Assembly (NCBI GenBank): GCA_945869355.1
Contig: CAMBPA010000017.1
Span: forward strand, 1-10,388
From: Bordetella parapertussis
GTDB lineage: Bacteria > Pseudomonadota > Gammaproteobacteria > Burkholderiales > Burkholderiaceae_B
DNA length: 10,388 nt
Direction: 5' to 3'
Shown here: piece by piece, positions 1-7,182 of the stretch
Numbering within the stretch: position 1 is the stretch's first letter
How the letters are laid out: every line of letters begins with the position of its first letter
The notes under the pieces: generated by a model
What the model was told of the DNA's origin: nothing
The model's input: the letters and a program-made list of their open reading frames with translations, nothing else
The model's database searches: none
Program-made: the position numbers and the translations under genes

Positions 1-677
1 CGGACGTGATGATTGCTGGCAAGATTGCCGTGGTGGCGGGTTATGGCGATGTGGGCAAGGGTTCAGCTCAAGCGCTAGCCGCTTTGCGTGCGCAAGTATG
101 GGTCACAGAAATCGATCCAATCTGCGCCCTGCAAGCCGCGATGGAAGGCTTCAAAGTCGTCACTATGGAAGAAGCAGCTGACAAAGCGGACATTTTCGTG
201 ACAGCGACGGGTAATTACAACGTGATCACACGTGCACACATGGACCGCATGAAAGATCAGGCCATCGTTTGCAACATCGGTCACTTCGATAATGAAATCG
301 ATGTGGTTGGTATTGAAAATCTTCAGTGGGAAGAGATCAAGCCACAGGTTGATCACGTGATTTTCCCGGACGGCAAGCGCATCATCTTGTTGGCGAAGGG
401 TCGTCTGGTGAATTTGGGCTGCGGTACGGGCCATCCTTCGTTTGTGATGTCGTCTTCGTTTACGAACCAGACGATCGCACAAATCGAATTATTTAGCCGT
501 AACGAGCAGTACAAATCGGGTCAGGTTTATGTGTTGCCTAAACACCTCGACGAAAAAGTTGCGCGTTTGCACCTCAAGAAAATTGGCGCCAACCTAACGT
601 CACTGACCCCACAGCAAGCGGCATACATTAGCGTTAAGCAAGAAGGCCCTTTCAAGGGCGACGCATACCGCTATTGA
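1..677 (+). CDS. ahcY: Adenosylhomocysteinase, C-terminal half (5' end outside window)
   Basis: This cytosolic, NAD-dependent enzyme hydrolyses S-adenosylhomocysteine to adenosine and homocysteine, relieving product inhibition of methyltransferases and feeding the methionine cycle. About 225 codons are present, against a usual full length near 470, and the reading frame is open through base 1, so the gene is cut by the window edge rather than broken. Visible signatures are the Rossmann NAD-binding stretch [10 protein letters not shown] near the start, the strand end VTEIDP that holds the NAD ribose, [20 protein letters not shown], and the C-terminal block [13 protein letters not shown]. The protein ends in PFKGDAYRY; this conserved tail reaches into the neighbouring subunit's NAD site in the family. 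The next gene starts 72 bases downstream on the same strand, and metF follows, which fits a methyl-cycle operon. SAH riboswitches are known ahead of ahcY in many betaproteobacteria; that region is not in this window. Confidence 0.97.
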   Translation, partial: DVMIAGKIAVVAGYGDVGKGSAQALAALRAQVWVTEIDPICALQAAMEGFKVVTMEEAADKADIFVTATGNYNVITRAHMDRMKDQAIVCNIGHFDNEIDVVGIENLQWEEIKPQVDHVIFPDGKRIILLAKGRLVNLGCGTGHPSFVMSSSFTNQTIAQIELFSRNEQYKSGQVYVLPKHLDEKVARLHLKKIGANLTSLTPQQAAYISVKQEGPFKGDAYRY

Positions 678-690
678 TGTTGCGTCGTTA

Positions 691-741
691 ACGGGTGTGA
701 GTCGGATGTTCAGACAAACACCCGTGAGCAGTGCTCACGGG
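691..741 (+). promoter_or_regulatory. Intercistronic leader with two mutually exclusive hairpins over a Shine-Dalgarno
   Basis: Hairpin 1 pairs 691-698 (ACGGGTGT) with 718-725 (ACACCCGT), 8 bp, with a possible 3-bp extension of 701-703 with 713-715. Hairpin 2 pairs 721-729 (CCCGTGAGC) with 733-741 (GCTCACGGG), 9 perfect bp closing on the triloop AGT. The two share bases 721-725 and cannot both form fully. The 3' arm of hairpin 2 includes the first three bases of GGGAG (739-743), the ribosome-binding site 6 bases before the ATG at 750. Hairpin 2 should therefore mask the site and hairpin 1 should expose it. No T-run follows hairpin 2, so it is not a standard intrinsic terminator. It could simply be an mRNA-stabilising intercistronic stem. 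The pairings are read directly; the switching role is inferred. Confidence 0.55.
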
Positions 742-749
742 AGATTGAA

Positions 750-1103
750 ATGATGACATTATTGTTAGTCTGGATATTGAACGCTGTGGCACTGCTTGTC
801 GTAGCCTATGTATTGCCAGGCATCGTTGTTGCGAGTTTTGGCTCTGCCATGCTCGCGGCTTTGGTGTTGGGTTTAATCAATAGTTTGGTTAAACCCGTTC
901 TGATTCTGCTGACCTTGCCAATCACCATTGTTACCCTCGGGCTGTTCTTGCTTGTCTTGAACGCACTGATGTTCTGGTTTGCCGGTTCCATTCTCACGGG
1001 GTTTCAAGTCAATGGTTTTTGGTGGGCAGTGGGCGGTGCGATTCTCTACAGCCTGATCTCAGGCTTCTTATCGAATTTGATTAATAATGACGACTCTAAA
1101 TAA
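750..1103 (+). CDS. Small four-helix membrane protein, PF04020 / phage-holin-superfamily-IV type
   Basis: A 117-residue, almost wholly hydrophobic inner-membrane protein. Four likely membrane segments lie at about residues 3-22, 30-46, 52-80 and 90-111, with a short polar tail NNDDSK. The stretch GLINSLVKPVL followed by LTLPITIVTLGLF is typical of the PF04020 (YvlD-like, 'phage holin family') proteins. That family name is historical; there is no phage context here and its biochemical role is not established. Two ATG codons stand in tandem at 750 and 753. The first is preferred, with GGGAG at 739-743 giving a 6-base spacer. The 3' end overlaps metF by 17 bases, so the two are almost certainly co-transcribed and probably translationally coupled. 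As I recall, a gene of this kind sits between ahcY and metF in many betaproteobacteria, suggesting a link to the methyl cycle or only to shared expression. Confidence 0.88.
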   Translation: MMTLLLVWILNAVALLVVAYVLPGIVVASFGSAMLAALVLGLINSLVKPVLILLTLPITIVTLGLFLLVLNALMFWFAGSILTGFQVNGFWWAVGGAILYSLISGFLSNLINNDDSK

Positions 1104-1932
1104 TCAGGCGTTTAGCCTGGAGTTTTTCCCCCCTCGTGACGCGGCTGCGCAGCAGCGTCTGCTTGAGGGTGCGAAACAGATGTTGGTGATTCAGCCGCAC
1201 TACGTCAGCGTGACGTTCGGTGCAGGCGGATCGACACGTGAAGGCACGCTCGACACGGTACGGACGATGCGCGATTTAGGGTGTGATGCGGCACCGCATT
1301 TGTCATGTGTCGGCGCGTCGCACGATGATCTGCGCGCGTTGTTGCAGCGTTACCGACAAGAGGGTGTCAAACGAATCGTCGCCTTACGCGGTGATATGCC
1401 CTCAGGCATGGGGGCGGATGCCGCCGGTGCGTTGCGCCATGCTAACGATCTCGTCGAATTTATCCGTAAAGAGACGGGTGACTGGTTTCATATCGAAGTG
1501 GCTGCCTACCCAGAGATGCATCCACAGGCTACGAGCCCCGAACAAGACTTGATGCACTTTGTACGCAAAGTGCGCGCCGGTGCAGATAGTGCGATCACGC
1601 AATACTTTTTTAATGCCGACGCGTACTTTGATTTTGTTGATCGCGTGCAAGCCAAGGGGATCGACATCCCGATCGTGCCTGGCATCATGCCGGTCACCAA
1701 TTACACACAGCTAATGCGCTTCTCAGAAATGTGTGGTGCGGAAGTGCCGCGCTGGATTCGTCTTCGCTTAGCGGGGATGGGTGATGATAAAGAGTCGATT
1801 CGTGCTTTTGGCGCAGATGTGGTGACAGACCTGTGCGAGACCTTGCTCGACAATGGCGTGCCTGGTTTGCATTTCTATACGCTTAACAACGCCGAGGCGA
1901 CCTTGGCGATTTGGCGCGGCTTGCAAGGATAG
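1087..1932 (+). CDS. metF: 5,10-methylenetetrahydrofolate reductase
   Basis: This cytosolic flavoprotein reduces 5,10-methylene-THF to 5-methyl-THF with NADH, using FAD, and supplies the methyl donor for homocysteine remethylation. The 281-residue protein is slightly shorter than E. coli MetF (296) because of a shorter N-terminus. It is an intact (beta/alpha)8 barrel. Family residues are visible: catalytic Glu12 in LEFFPPR, Asp103 in ALRGDMP (equivalent to E. coli Asp120), Gln172 in ITQYFFN, the PGIMP loop at 198-202, and LHFYTLN at 261-267. The ATG at 1087 lies inside the end of the upstream membrane-protein gene and has no clear Shine-Dalgarno, so translation probably depends on ribosomes finishing that gene. 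With ahcY it forms a methionine-cycle operon. It converges on fau with 29 bases between the stop codons, and I see no clear terminator there. Confidence 0.97.
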   Translation: MTTLNNQAFSLEFFPPRDAAAQQRLLEGAKQMLVIQPHYVSVTFGAGGSTREGTLDTVRTMRDLGCDAAPHLSCVGASHDDLRALLQRYRQEGVKRIVALRGDMPSGMGADAAGALRHANDLVEFIRKETGDWFHIEVAAYPEMHPQATSPEQDLMHFVRKVRAGADSAITQYFFNADAYFDFVDRVQAKGIDIPIVPGIMPVTNYTQLMRFSEMCGAEVPRWIRLRLAGMGDDKESIRAFGADVVTDLCETLLDNGVPGLHFYTLNNAEATLAIWRGLQG

Positions 1933-1961
1933 GTTCAATTGTCTGGGAGCGTCGAAATCGT

Positions 1962-2564
1962 TTAGAGCGGTGCTTTGGGTACCCAGCCAGTCGGGGTAGC
2001 GATCGCATGCAGCATAAAATCGTGGGCGGCAGCCTTAAAGCCATCGGCCTCGGGTATTTGCGCCTCATTCCAGGCGATTCCGAGGGTGACAAGGAATCGA
2101 TTGTCTTGCGTCAGTTTGGCGAGACTACGATCGTAGTAGCCACCGCCATACCCAAGACGCTCGGCGCGCGGCCCAAAACCAAGGGTTGGCACCAGGACAA
2201 CATCAGGAATGAGCGGTCGATTGCGTGCGGGCTCAAGCACCCCAAAGGCGCCTTCGCTCAGGCTGTCGCTCGGCATCCAGCGATGAAACTCTAACGGCGT
2301 TGTCGGGCCAACGACCGCGGGCAGTGCAACATGGACGCCTTGCTCGTGCAACCAAACCAGTAGGGGACGAATATCAGGCTCGTCAGCTAGCGGCCAAAAT
2401 CCCGCAACGACTCGACCCCGCAAGGTGGGCTCGCCGCGCTGGCTAAACCAGTAGCGGACCTGGGCGCAAAGCAGGTTGCTGTGCCGTTGACGCTGATCAA
2501 GCGGAATCGTCTTACGAAGCTCGCGAAGGCGCATCCTGAGCGTGTCTGCGTTATTCTTCAACAT
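1962..2564 (-). CDS. fau: 5-formyltetrahydrofolate cyclo-ligase (methenyl-THF synthetase)
   Basis: A cytosolic enzyme converting 5-formyl-THF and ATP to 5,10-methenyl-THF, which recycles an inhibitory folate by-product. The 200 residues match the family length. Signatures are the N-terminal basic helix with LRELRKTI (about 12-19), the FWPLADEPD segment (about 56-64), and the hallmark GFGPRAERLGYGGGYYDR, whose glycine-rich part and YYDR bind the nucleotide phosphate and Mg2+. The start used is the ATG at 2562-2564; no convincing Shine-Dalgarno precedes it, and an in-frame ATG at 2532-2534 is a weaker alternative. The gene is divergent from slt, with only 20 bases between the longest start codons. 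It is convergent with metF, so two folate genes abut on opposite strands. The symbol fau (also ygfA) follows the E. coli name. In E. coli ygfA follows the 6S RNA gene; no space for one exists here. Confidence 0.93.
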   Translation of the reverse strand: MLKNNADTLRMRLRELRKTIPLDQRQRHSNLLCAQVRYWFSQRGEPTLRGRVVAGFWPLADEPDIRPLLVWLHEQGVHVALPAVVGPTTPLEFHRWMPSDSLSEGAFGVLEPARNRPLIPDVVLVPTLGFGPRAERLGYGGGYYDRSLAKLTQDNRFLVTLGIAWNEAQIPEADGFKAAAHDFMLHAIATPTGWVPKAPL

Positions 2565-2584
2565 ATAGGAGCGTTGATCGCCAA

Positions 2585-4819
2585 ATGTGTATTGATAAAC
2601 CGTTTATGACTATTCGACCAAGATACCAGAATATGAAGATTCTTGTGGCAGTTGTTCTCGGCTGTGTGCTGATCTCTTCGCAAGCTCACGCGCAGCCGGC
2701 TGCATCTGCCGGCTCATCGACTGAGCAATTTATTTTGAAGTCGGACGGAACGCTTGTGCCGGTTACTGGGACAGGTGGTGCCACGACCGCAGCGCAAAGT
2801 GGCACTACAGGCGCAGCGCCTCAGTCAACGCCCCGCACTGCGACGCCGATCGCTGCTCCGCAAGCGTCAAGCCCAAGCACTCCTGCCAAACCCAGCAGAC
2901 CAATAAGCGCTGCGCCGGTGGCAAGCTCAGGGACTATTGCAGACCCAGAATCCACCTCCGCCGCGCAAGCGGTCGCGGCGGCCCGTCAAGCGCTCAACAA
3001 TAAACAGTTTGCACAACTCTCAAGCTTTGTGCCTAAGGCGCGCGGCGATATTTTGGCGATTTATCCCGAGTATTGGACCGCACGTACCAGAGTCTGGTCG
3101 TATAACGCGGTGGGTGCGCGCGAGGAGATTGAGAGCTTCTTGGAAAAATACAAAGGCGCTTACCTGGCAGATCGTCTGCGCACGGACTGGATTCTGATGG
3201 CCGCACGTCAGGGCGACTTCGGTACCGTACGTGCGCTTGGCGCAGTGCGCCAAGGCGGTAGCAACATATCCTGTGCGCAGCTCGAGGCGAGCCATATGAC
3301 TGGGCGACGCGCCACGGTCCTTGAGGCGACCAAAGTTTTTGCCCCGACGCCGGCCTGCTGGAAATTATTTGATCAGCTCGTCGCAGATCGTGTGCTGAGC
3401 AACGAGGACTTGCTGCCCTATTTGCAGGACGCGTTGGAAGATAACAAGACGACGGATGCCAGAAAATTTGCCGCGTACATTTTTGAACCCACGGACTTAA
3501 GCGCCTACGATGCGATGATGGTTGGGCCCGCGAAGTGGCTCTCTGTGCAAACAGGCGCGGTATCTGGCATGCGCGCTGAGGTCGTCGCAATGGGCCTCGC
3601 GCGTCTGGCGCGTACAGATTTGAGTGCCGCGGTCGCTGCAATCCAAGGGACGTGGAGTTCACGCCTGCCTAAGAAGAACCTGCAGTGGGCGTATGGTCAG
3701 ATTGGCTTGTGGGGGATGATGTATCTCGACGCACGCGCGATTGATTGGTATCGCGAATCGGGCGATGTGCGGTTGTCGGTCCATAACGAAGCATGGCGGG
3801 TACGCGCTGCCTTGCGGCAGTCTAAGATCGATTGGGCGTGGGTGATTCGCCATATCGATCAAATGACGGCCACACAGAAAGCAGATTCGACTTGGGTGTA
3901 TTGGAAGGCTCGCGGGCTTGCTGCGACGGGTAAAAAGAATGACGCGCAAAAGGCTTACGCATCGATTGCAACGGAATACAGTTTTTATGGCCAACTCGCA
4001 GTCGAAGAGTTGGGTAAGTCTATTGCCGTCCCAGATCGCCCCGCACCAGTGACCGCGCAGGAACTTGCACAAGCGCGTGCCAACCCCGGCTTGCGCCGTG
4101 CGGTGACACTATTTAAACGCGGTTGGCGCACAGATGCCGTGCCGGAGTGGAACTTCACGCTATTAGGGATGACAGATCGCGAACTCCTTGCCGCTGCAGA
4201 GCTTGCCCGACAAGAACATATTTATGATCGTGTTGTGGTGACCTCTGGACGCACTAAAAAGGAAGTCGACTTCACGCAACGCTTTGTCGCACCGTTTGAA
4301 TCGCGCGTCAGTGAGCAGGCTCGTGCGGTCGATGTTGATCCAGCCTGGGTATATGGCTTGATTCGTCAGGAATCCTTGTTCATCATGGATGCACGCTCGC
4401 ACGTTGGCGCTTCGGGTCTGATGCAGTTAATGCCCGCGACCGCACGATGGATGGCCACTAAAATCGGCATGAAGGATTTCACGCCGAGCAAGGTCAACGA
4501 TTTCGATACCAACACCAAGCTCGGGACTAGTTACTTAAGTATGGTGCAGTCTGATTTGGGTGGATCGCAGGTCTTGGCGAGCGCGGGCTATAACGCGGGT
4601 CCTGGACGCCCGATGCTATGGCGATCGCGCCTGAGCGGTCCTGTGGAAGGCGCGATTTTTGCCGAGACCATTCCGTTTAACGAGACGCGTGACTACGTTA
4701 AAAAAGTCATGTCGAACGCGACGTATTATGCGGCGCTGTTTAGTGGGCAGCCTCAATCGCTTAAGCAGCGCTTGGGTCAGATTGACCCTCAACCGTATGC
4801 GCGCAGCCCTTTGCCATGA
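2585..4819 (+). CDS. slt: Soluble periplasmic lytic murein transglycosylase
   Basis: It cleaves the MurNAc-GlcNAc bond of peptidoglycan with formation of 1,6-anhydro-MurNAc during wall turnover. A signal peptide is clear: hydrophobic [14 protein letters not shown] then QAHA, with cleavage likely after Ala36. Next comes a low-complexity Ala/Ser/Thr/Pro linker (about 38-125), then an alpha-helical superhelical region (about 126-560) as in Slt70, and a C-terminal GEWL-like catalytic domain (about 575-720). The catalytic residue should be Glu596 in [20 protein letters not shown] (609-620) and AGYNAGP (667-673) complete the family motifs. At 744 residues it exceeds E. coli Slt70 (645), largely because of the linker. 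Two starts compete: ATG 2585 has AGGAG at 2567-2571 with a long 13-base spacer, while ATG 2633 (residue 17) gives a more canonical signal peptide but a weak Shine-Dalgarno. It overlaps cca by four bases. Confidence 0.94.
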   Translation: MCIDKPFMTIRPRYQNMKILVAVVLGCVLISSQAHAQPAASAGSSTEQFILKSDGTLVPVTGTGGATTAAQSGTTGAAPQSTPRTATPIAAPQASSPSTPAKPSRPISAAPVASSGTIADPESTSAAQAVAAARQALNNKQFAQLSSFVPKARGDILAIYPEYWTARTRVWSYNAVGAREEIESFLEKYKGAYLADRLRTDWILMAARQGDFGTVRALGAVRQGGSNISCAQLEASHMTGRRATVLEATKVFAPTPACWKLFDQLVADRVLSNEDLLPYLQDALEDNKTTDARKFAAYIFEPTDLSAYDAMMVGPAKWLSVQTGAVSGMRAEVVAMGLARLARTDLSAAVAAIQGTWSSRLPKKNLQWAYGQIGLWGMMYLDARAIDWYRESGDVRLSVHNEAWRVRAALRQSKIDWAWVIRHIDQMTATQKADSTWVYWKARGLAATGKKNDAQKAYASIATEYSFYGQLAVEELGKSIAVPDRPAPVTAQELAQARANPGLRRAVTLFKRGWRTDAVPEWNFTLLGMTDRELLAAAELARQEHIYDRVVVTSGRTKKEVDFTQRFVAPFESRVSEQARAVDVDPAWVYGLIRQESLFIMDARSHVGASGLMQLMPATARWMATKIGMKDFTPSKVNDFDTNTKLGTSYLSMVQSDLGGSQVLASAGYNAGPGRPMLWRSRLSGPVEGAIFAETIPFNETRDYVKKVMSNATYYAALFSGQPQSLKQRLGQIDPQPYARSPLP

Positions 4820-5901
4820 GCACTGATCCCTTCGCCGCTGGCTTGCAGGCCTACGTCGTCGGCGGTGCAGTGCGCGATGCGTTGCTAGGTCTGCCTCATG
4901 GCGACCGCGACTGGGTCGTCATCGGGGCTACACCTGAGGAGATGGTGAAGCGCGGTTTTATTCCAGTCGGTGGTGACTTCCCTGTTTTTCTGCATCCAAA
5001 AACAAAAGAGGAATACGCGTTAGCCCGCACAGAGCGTAAATCTGGTCGCGGGTATAAGGGCTTTACGTTTTACACCGGTGTTGATGTCACGCTCGAAGAT
5101 GATCTTCGGCGGCGTGATCTGACGGTGAACGCGATTGCACAAGCCGAGTCGGGTGCATTGATCGATCCGTTGAATGGTCAAGCGGATTTAAAGACGCGCG
5201 TGTTTCGGCATGTGGGTGAGGCATTTAAAGAAGATCCGGTCCGTATTTTGCGATTGGCACGTTTTGCTGCGCGGTTTGTTGATTTCACGGTCGCACCTGA
5301 AACGATGGCCCTTTGTTGGGCGATGGTGGCCGAGGGTGAAGTGGATGCGCTCGTACCCGAGCGTGTCTGGCAAGAACTCTCTCGCGGGTTGATGTGCAGA
5401 CAACCCTCTCGCATGGTTCAGGTGCTGGATGAGGCTGGGGTTCTGCCCAGAGCACTACCCCAATGGCAGTCAAGCGAACGGGTACTCACAGCCGTCGATG
5501 GCCCTAGGGCGCAGACGCTTGCGCTCGATGCGCGATATGCCTTGTTTTGTTTGAGCACAGAGGATCGCGCGGGTCTGTCGCGGCAATTGCGTGCGCCGGG
5601 TGATTGTGCGGACATGGCACGTCTTCTACCGGTTGTTCTTGAGGCATGTCAGACCCAGCAGAACGCTGAGTCGGTCCTCAGTCTGTTTGAGGTTTGCGAC
5701 GCTCTGCGTAAACCAGATCGTTTACGGGCCTTGTTACGCACGGCAGCAGTGGTGGCTGTTGTGAATGTCGAACAATGGGAGCAGCGGTTGCTGTGCGTGC
5801 TAAACGTGGATGCTGGCAAGGCAGCACAACAGGTGAGTCATCCTGCAGAGATCAAAGCAGCGGTACGTCAGGCGCGATTAAGTGCGTTAATTAGTGCGTA
5901 A
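4816..5901 (+). CDS. cca: CCA tRNA nucleotidyltransferase lacking the HD domain
   Basis: It adds or repairs the 3'-terminal CCA of tRNAs without a nucleic-acid template. The N-terminal class II nucleotidyltransferase part is very close to E. coli Cca: [10 protein letters not shown] (16-25), metal-binding Asp30 and Asp32 in [19 protein letters not shown] (66-77), [14 protein letters not shown] (93-106), and the nucleotide-recognising [16 protein letters not shown] (139-154). The protein is 361 residues against 412 in E. coli. Where E. coli has CHDLGKG, this protein reads [12 protein letters not shown], and the histidine-rich segment that follows is missing, so the metal-dependent HD phosphohydrolase activity should be absent. 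The ATG at 4816 forms an ATGA overlap with the slt stop and lacks its own Shine-Dalgarno, indicating translational coupling. The C-terminal codons and the stop lie in a 12-base tandem repeat. Confidence 0.95.
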   Translation: MSTDPFAAGLQAYVVGGAVRDALLGLPHGDRDWVVIGATPEEMVKRGFIPVGGDFPVFLHPKTKEEYALARTERKSGRGYKGFTFYTGVDVTLEDDLRRRDLTVNAIAQAESGALIDPLNGQADLKTRVFRHVGEAFKEDPVRILRLARFAARFVDFTVAPETMALCWAMVAEGEVDALVPERVWQELSRGLMCRQPSRMVQVLDEAGVLPRALPQWQSSERVLTAVDGPRAQTLALDARYALFCLSTEDRAGLSRQLRAPGDCADMARLLPVVLEACQTQQNAESVLSLFEVCDALRKPDRLRALLRTAAVVAVVNVEQWEQRLLCVLNVDAGKAAQQVSHPAEIKAAVRQARLSALISA

Positions 5902-5928
5902 CTCAGCGCGTTACTCAGGGCGTGATTT
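5881..5928. repeat. Degenerate 12-base tandem repeat across the cca stop codon
   Basis: Four consecutive 12-base units are seen: AGTGCGTTAATT (5881), AGTGCGTAACTC (5893), AGCGCGTTACTC (5905) and AGGGCGTGATTT (5917). A weaker, 11-base relative precedes them at 5870-5880. In the cca frame the units read SALI, SA-stop-L, SALL and RA-stop. The cca stop TAA (5899-5901) stands where the other units have TTA or TGA. The repeat fills much of the short space between cca and the convergent methyltransferase gene. No terminator hairpin with a T-run is visible in that space. Confidence 0.6.
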
Positions 5929-5948
5929 TGATCGCTGTCTTGAGCGCT

Positions 5949-7145
5949 TTAAAGTGAAAGTGCCCCGCTTCGATCCCCGCGTGTAAAGCCGATGAGCGGG
6001 CCCGTCACGCCTCGCCCAAGCGCGATGACTTTAAACAATTCGCCCATCTCGGCTTCAGAAATCAATTTTTGTACAGCACCGTTGGCTTGTGCCAGCAGGC
6101 GGGGTGATGGGGGTGCGTAAGCGGCGAGTATGTCAGCTAAGCCTGCGTTCAACAGAAAGCGCGCCTGAGAGGTATAGCCCAGCACCTCGAGCCTGGCGGT
6201 TTGTGCGGCGTGTGCGACGGCAGTGAAGTCCACATGTGCAGTGATGTCCTGCAGACCTGGGGCGAAAAACACATCGTCGTGTGCTCGGTGCTGGATGTGA
6301 CACATCAGCGTGCCCCGATGACGTTGCGGGTGATAGTACTCGTGGCGCGGAAAACCATAATCGATCAAAAGTGCGGCGCCCCGGGTCAGCCAAGTACCTA
6401 AATTGTTGACCCATGCTTCGGCTTGAAGATTGATCTCAGAGCGATAGTCTGGCAAAGCAGGCATTCGGTCTTGCATCGCCTGGGTCAGTGCGTCCGAGGC
6501 GGGGTGGTCTTCAAAGACAAAATCTTGCCTGCCATCGGTTGTCATCACTGACTTCACGCCTCGGACGTGCAGGGCGCCGCTTTCCGTCCAGCGAAACAAC
6601 TCCACGGGCATCGCATCCAGGACTTCATTGGCAACGATGCAACCCGCGAACTGGTCCGGAGCACGATCGAGCCATTGCACACGTGTGCCCCAGCGCGCGA
6701 GTCGTTCTTGTTGTCTGTGCTTGAGGTCTGCAGAGACCTCAAGGATGGAGTAGTTGGCACTTATTCCTTGATCATCGAGCGCTTGGAGAATGTCTTGCGC
6801 TAAAGCGCCGATGCCAGCCCCGAACTCAAGGACGTGCGAGGTATCGGTCTGGGTCAAGATCTGCGCGATTTGCCTAGCAAGAGTTTGACCAAATAAAGGC
6901 GTGAGCTGAGGAGCAGTGACAAAGTCTCCGCTTAAGTGTGTGGCGGAGTTCGTCCCGCTCTCTGCGAGTTTAGTATTGCCTGCAGCGTAATAGCCTAGAC
7001 CTGGTGCATACAGTACGTGGTGCATCCATTGACTGAACGATAGCCAACCACCCGCCTCGGCGATGCGTTGATGCAAAAAAGCGCTGACGCGTTGGCTGTG
7101 GGCCATCGCATCAGCGCTTACCGAAATGGAAGGTTCGGCCTGCAC
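5949..7145 (-). CDS. Class I SAM-dependent methyltransferase, MidA/NDUFAF7 type (COG1565)
   Basis: A soluble SAM-dependent methyltransferase of the PF02636 family. The human member NDUFAF7 methylates an arginine of a complex I subunit; the bacterial target is not settled, so none is assigned. Visible features, numbered from the upstream TTG, are GLGYYAAG (51-58), GDFVTAPQLTPLFG (75-88), SAM-binding motif I LEFGAGIGALA (108-118), the acidic strand ILEVS (136-140), VANEVLDAMPVELF (173-186), and a later block with LLIDYG, a histidine-rich HPQRHRGTL and ITAHVDF. Start choice: a TTG at 7149-7151 lies only 3 bases after AAGGA, whereas the GTG two codons on (7143-7145) has a 9-base spacer and is preferred, giving 398 residues. 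An ATG at codon 16 is also possible. It lies 37 bases downstream of rhlE on the same strand and is probably co-transcribed with it. Confidence 0.85.
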   Translation of the reverse strand: MQAEPSISVSADAMAHSQRVSAFLHQRIAEAGGWLSFSQWMHHVLYAPGLGYYAAGNTKLAESGTNSATHLSGDFVTAPQLTPLFGQTLARQIAQILTQTDTSHVLEFGAGIGALAQDILQALDDQGISANYSILEVSADLKHRQQERLARWGTRVQWLDRAPDQFAGCIVANEVLDAMPVELFRWTESGALHVRGVKSVMTTDGRQDFVFEDHPASDALTQAMQDRMPALPDYRSEINLQAEAWVNNLGTWLTRGAALLIDYGFPRHEYYHPQRHRGTLMCHIQHRAHDDVFFAPGLQDITAHVDFTAVAHAAQTARLEVLGYTSQARFLLNAGLADILAAYAPPSPRLLAQANGAVQKLISEAEMGELFKVIALGRGVTGPLIGFTRGDRSGALSL

Positions 7146-7182
7146 TGCCAATCTTCCTTAACGTGTTGCTTAACGCTGCACT

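Noticed and set aside
75..482. A 135-codon minus-strand frame opposite ahcY
   Set aside because: It is a mirror of a strongly conserved coding region, with no family match and no ribosome-binding site of note.
721..741. Intrinsic terminator after ahcY
   Set aside because: The stem is strong, but no T-run follows and the ribosome-binding site of the next gene overlaps its 3' arm; it fits an intercistronic or regulatory stem better.
750..1103. Prophage remnant, from the 'phage holin' family name
   Set aside because: No other phage genes are present, and the gene is embedded in a core methyl-cycle operon.
2565..2584. 6S RNA gene, expected near fau/ygfA in some proteobacteria
   Set aside because: Only 20 to 68 bases separate fau from slt, far too short for the roughly 180-base 6S RNA.
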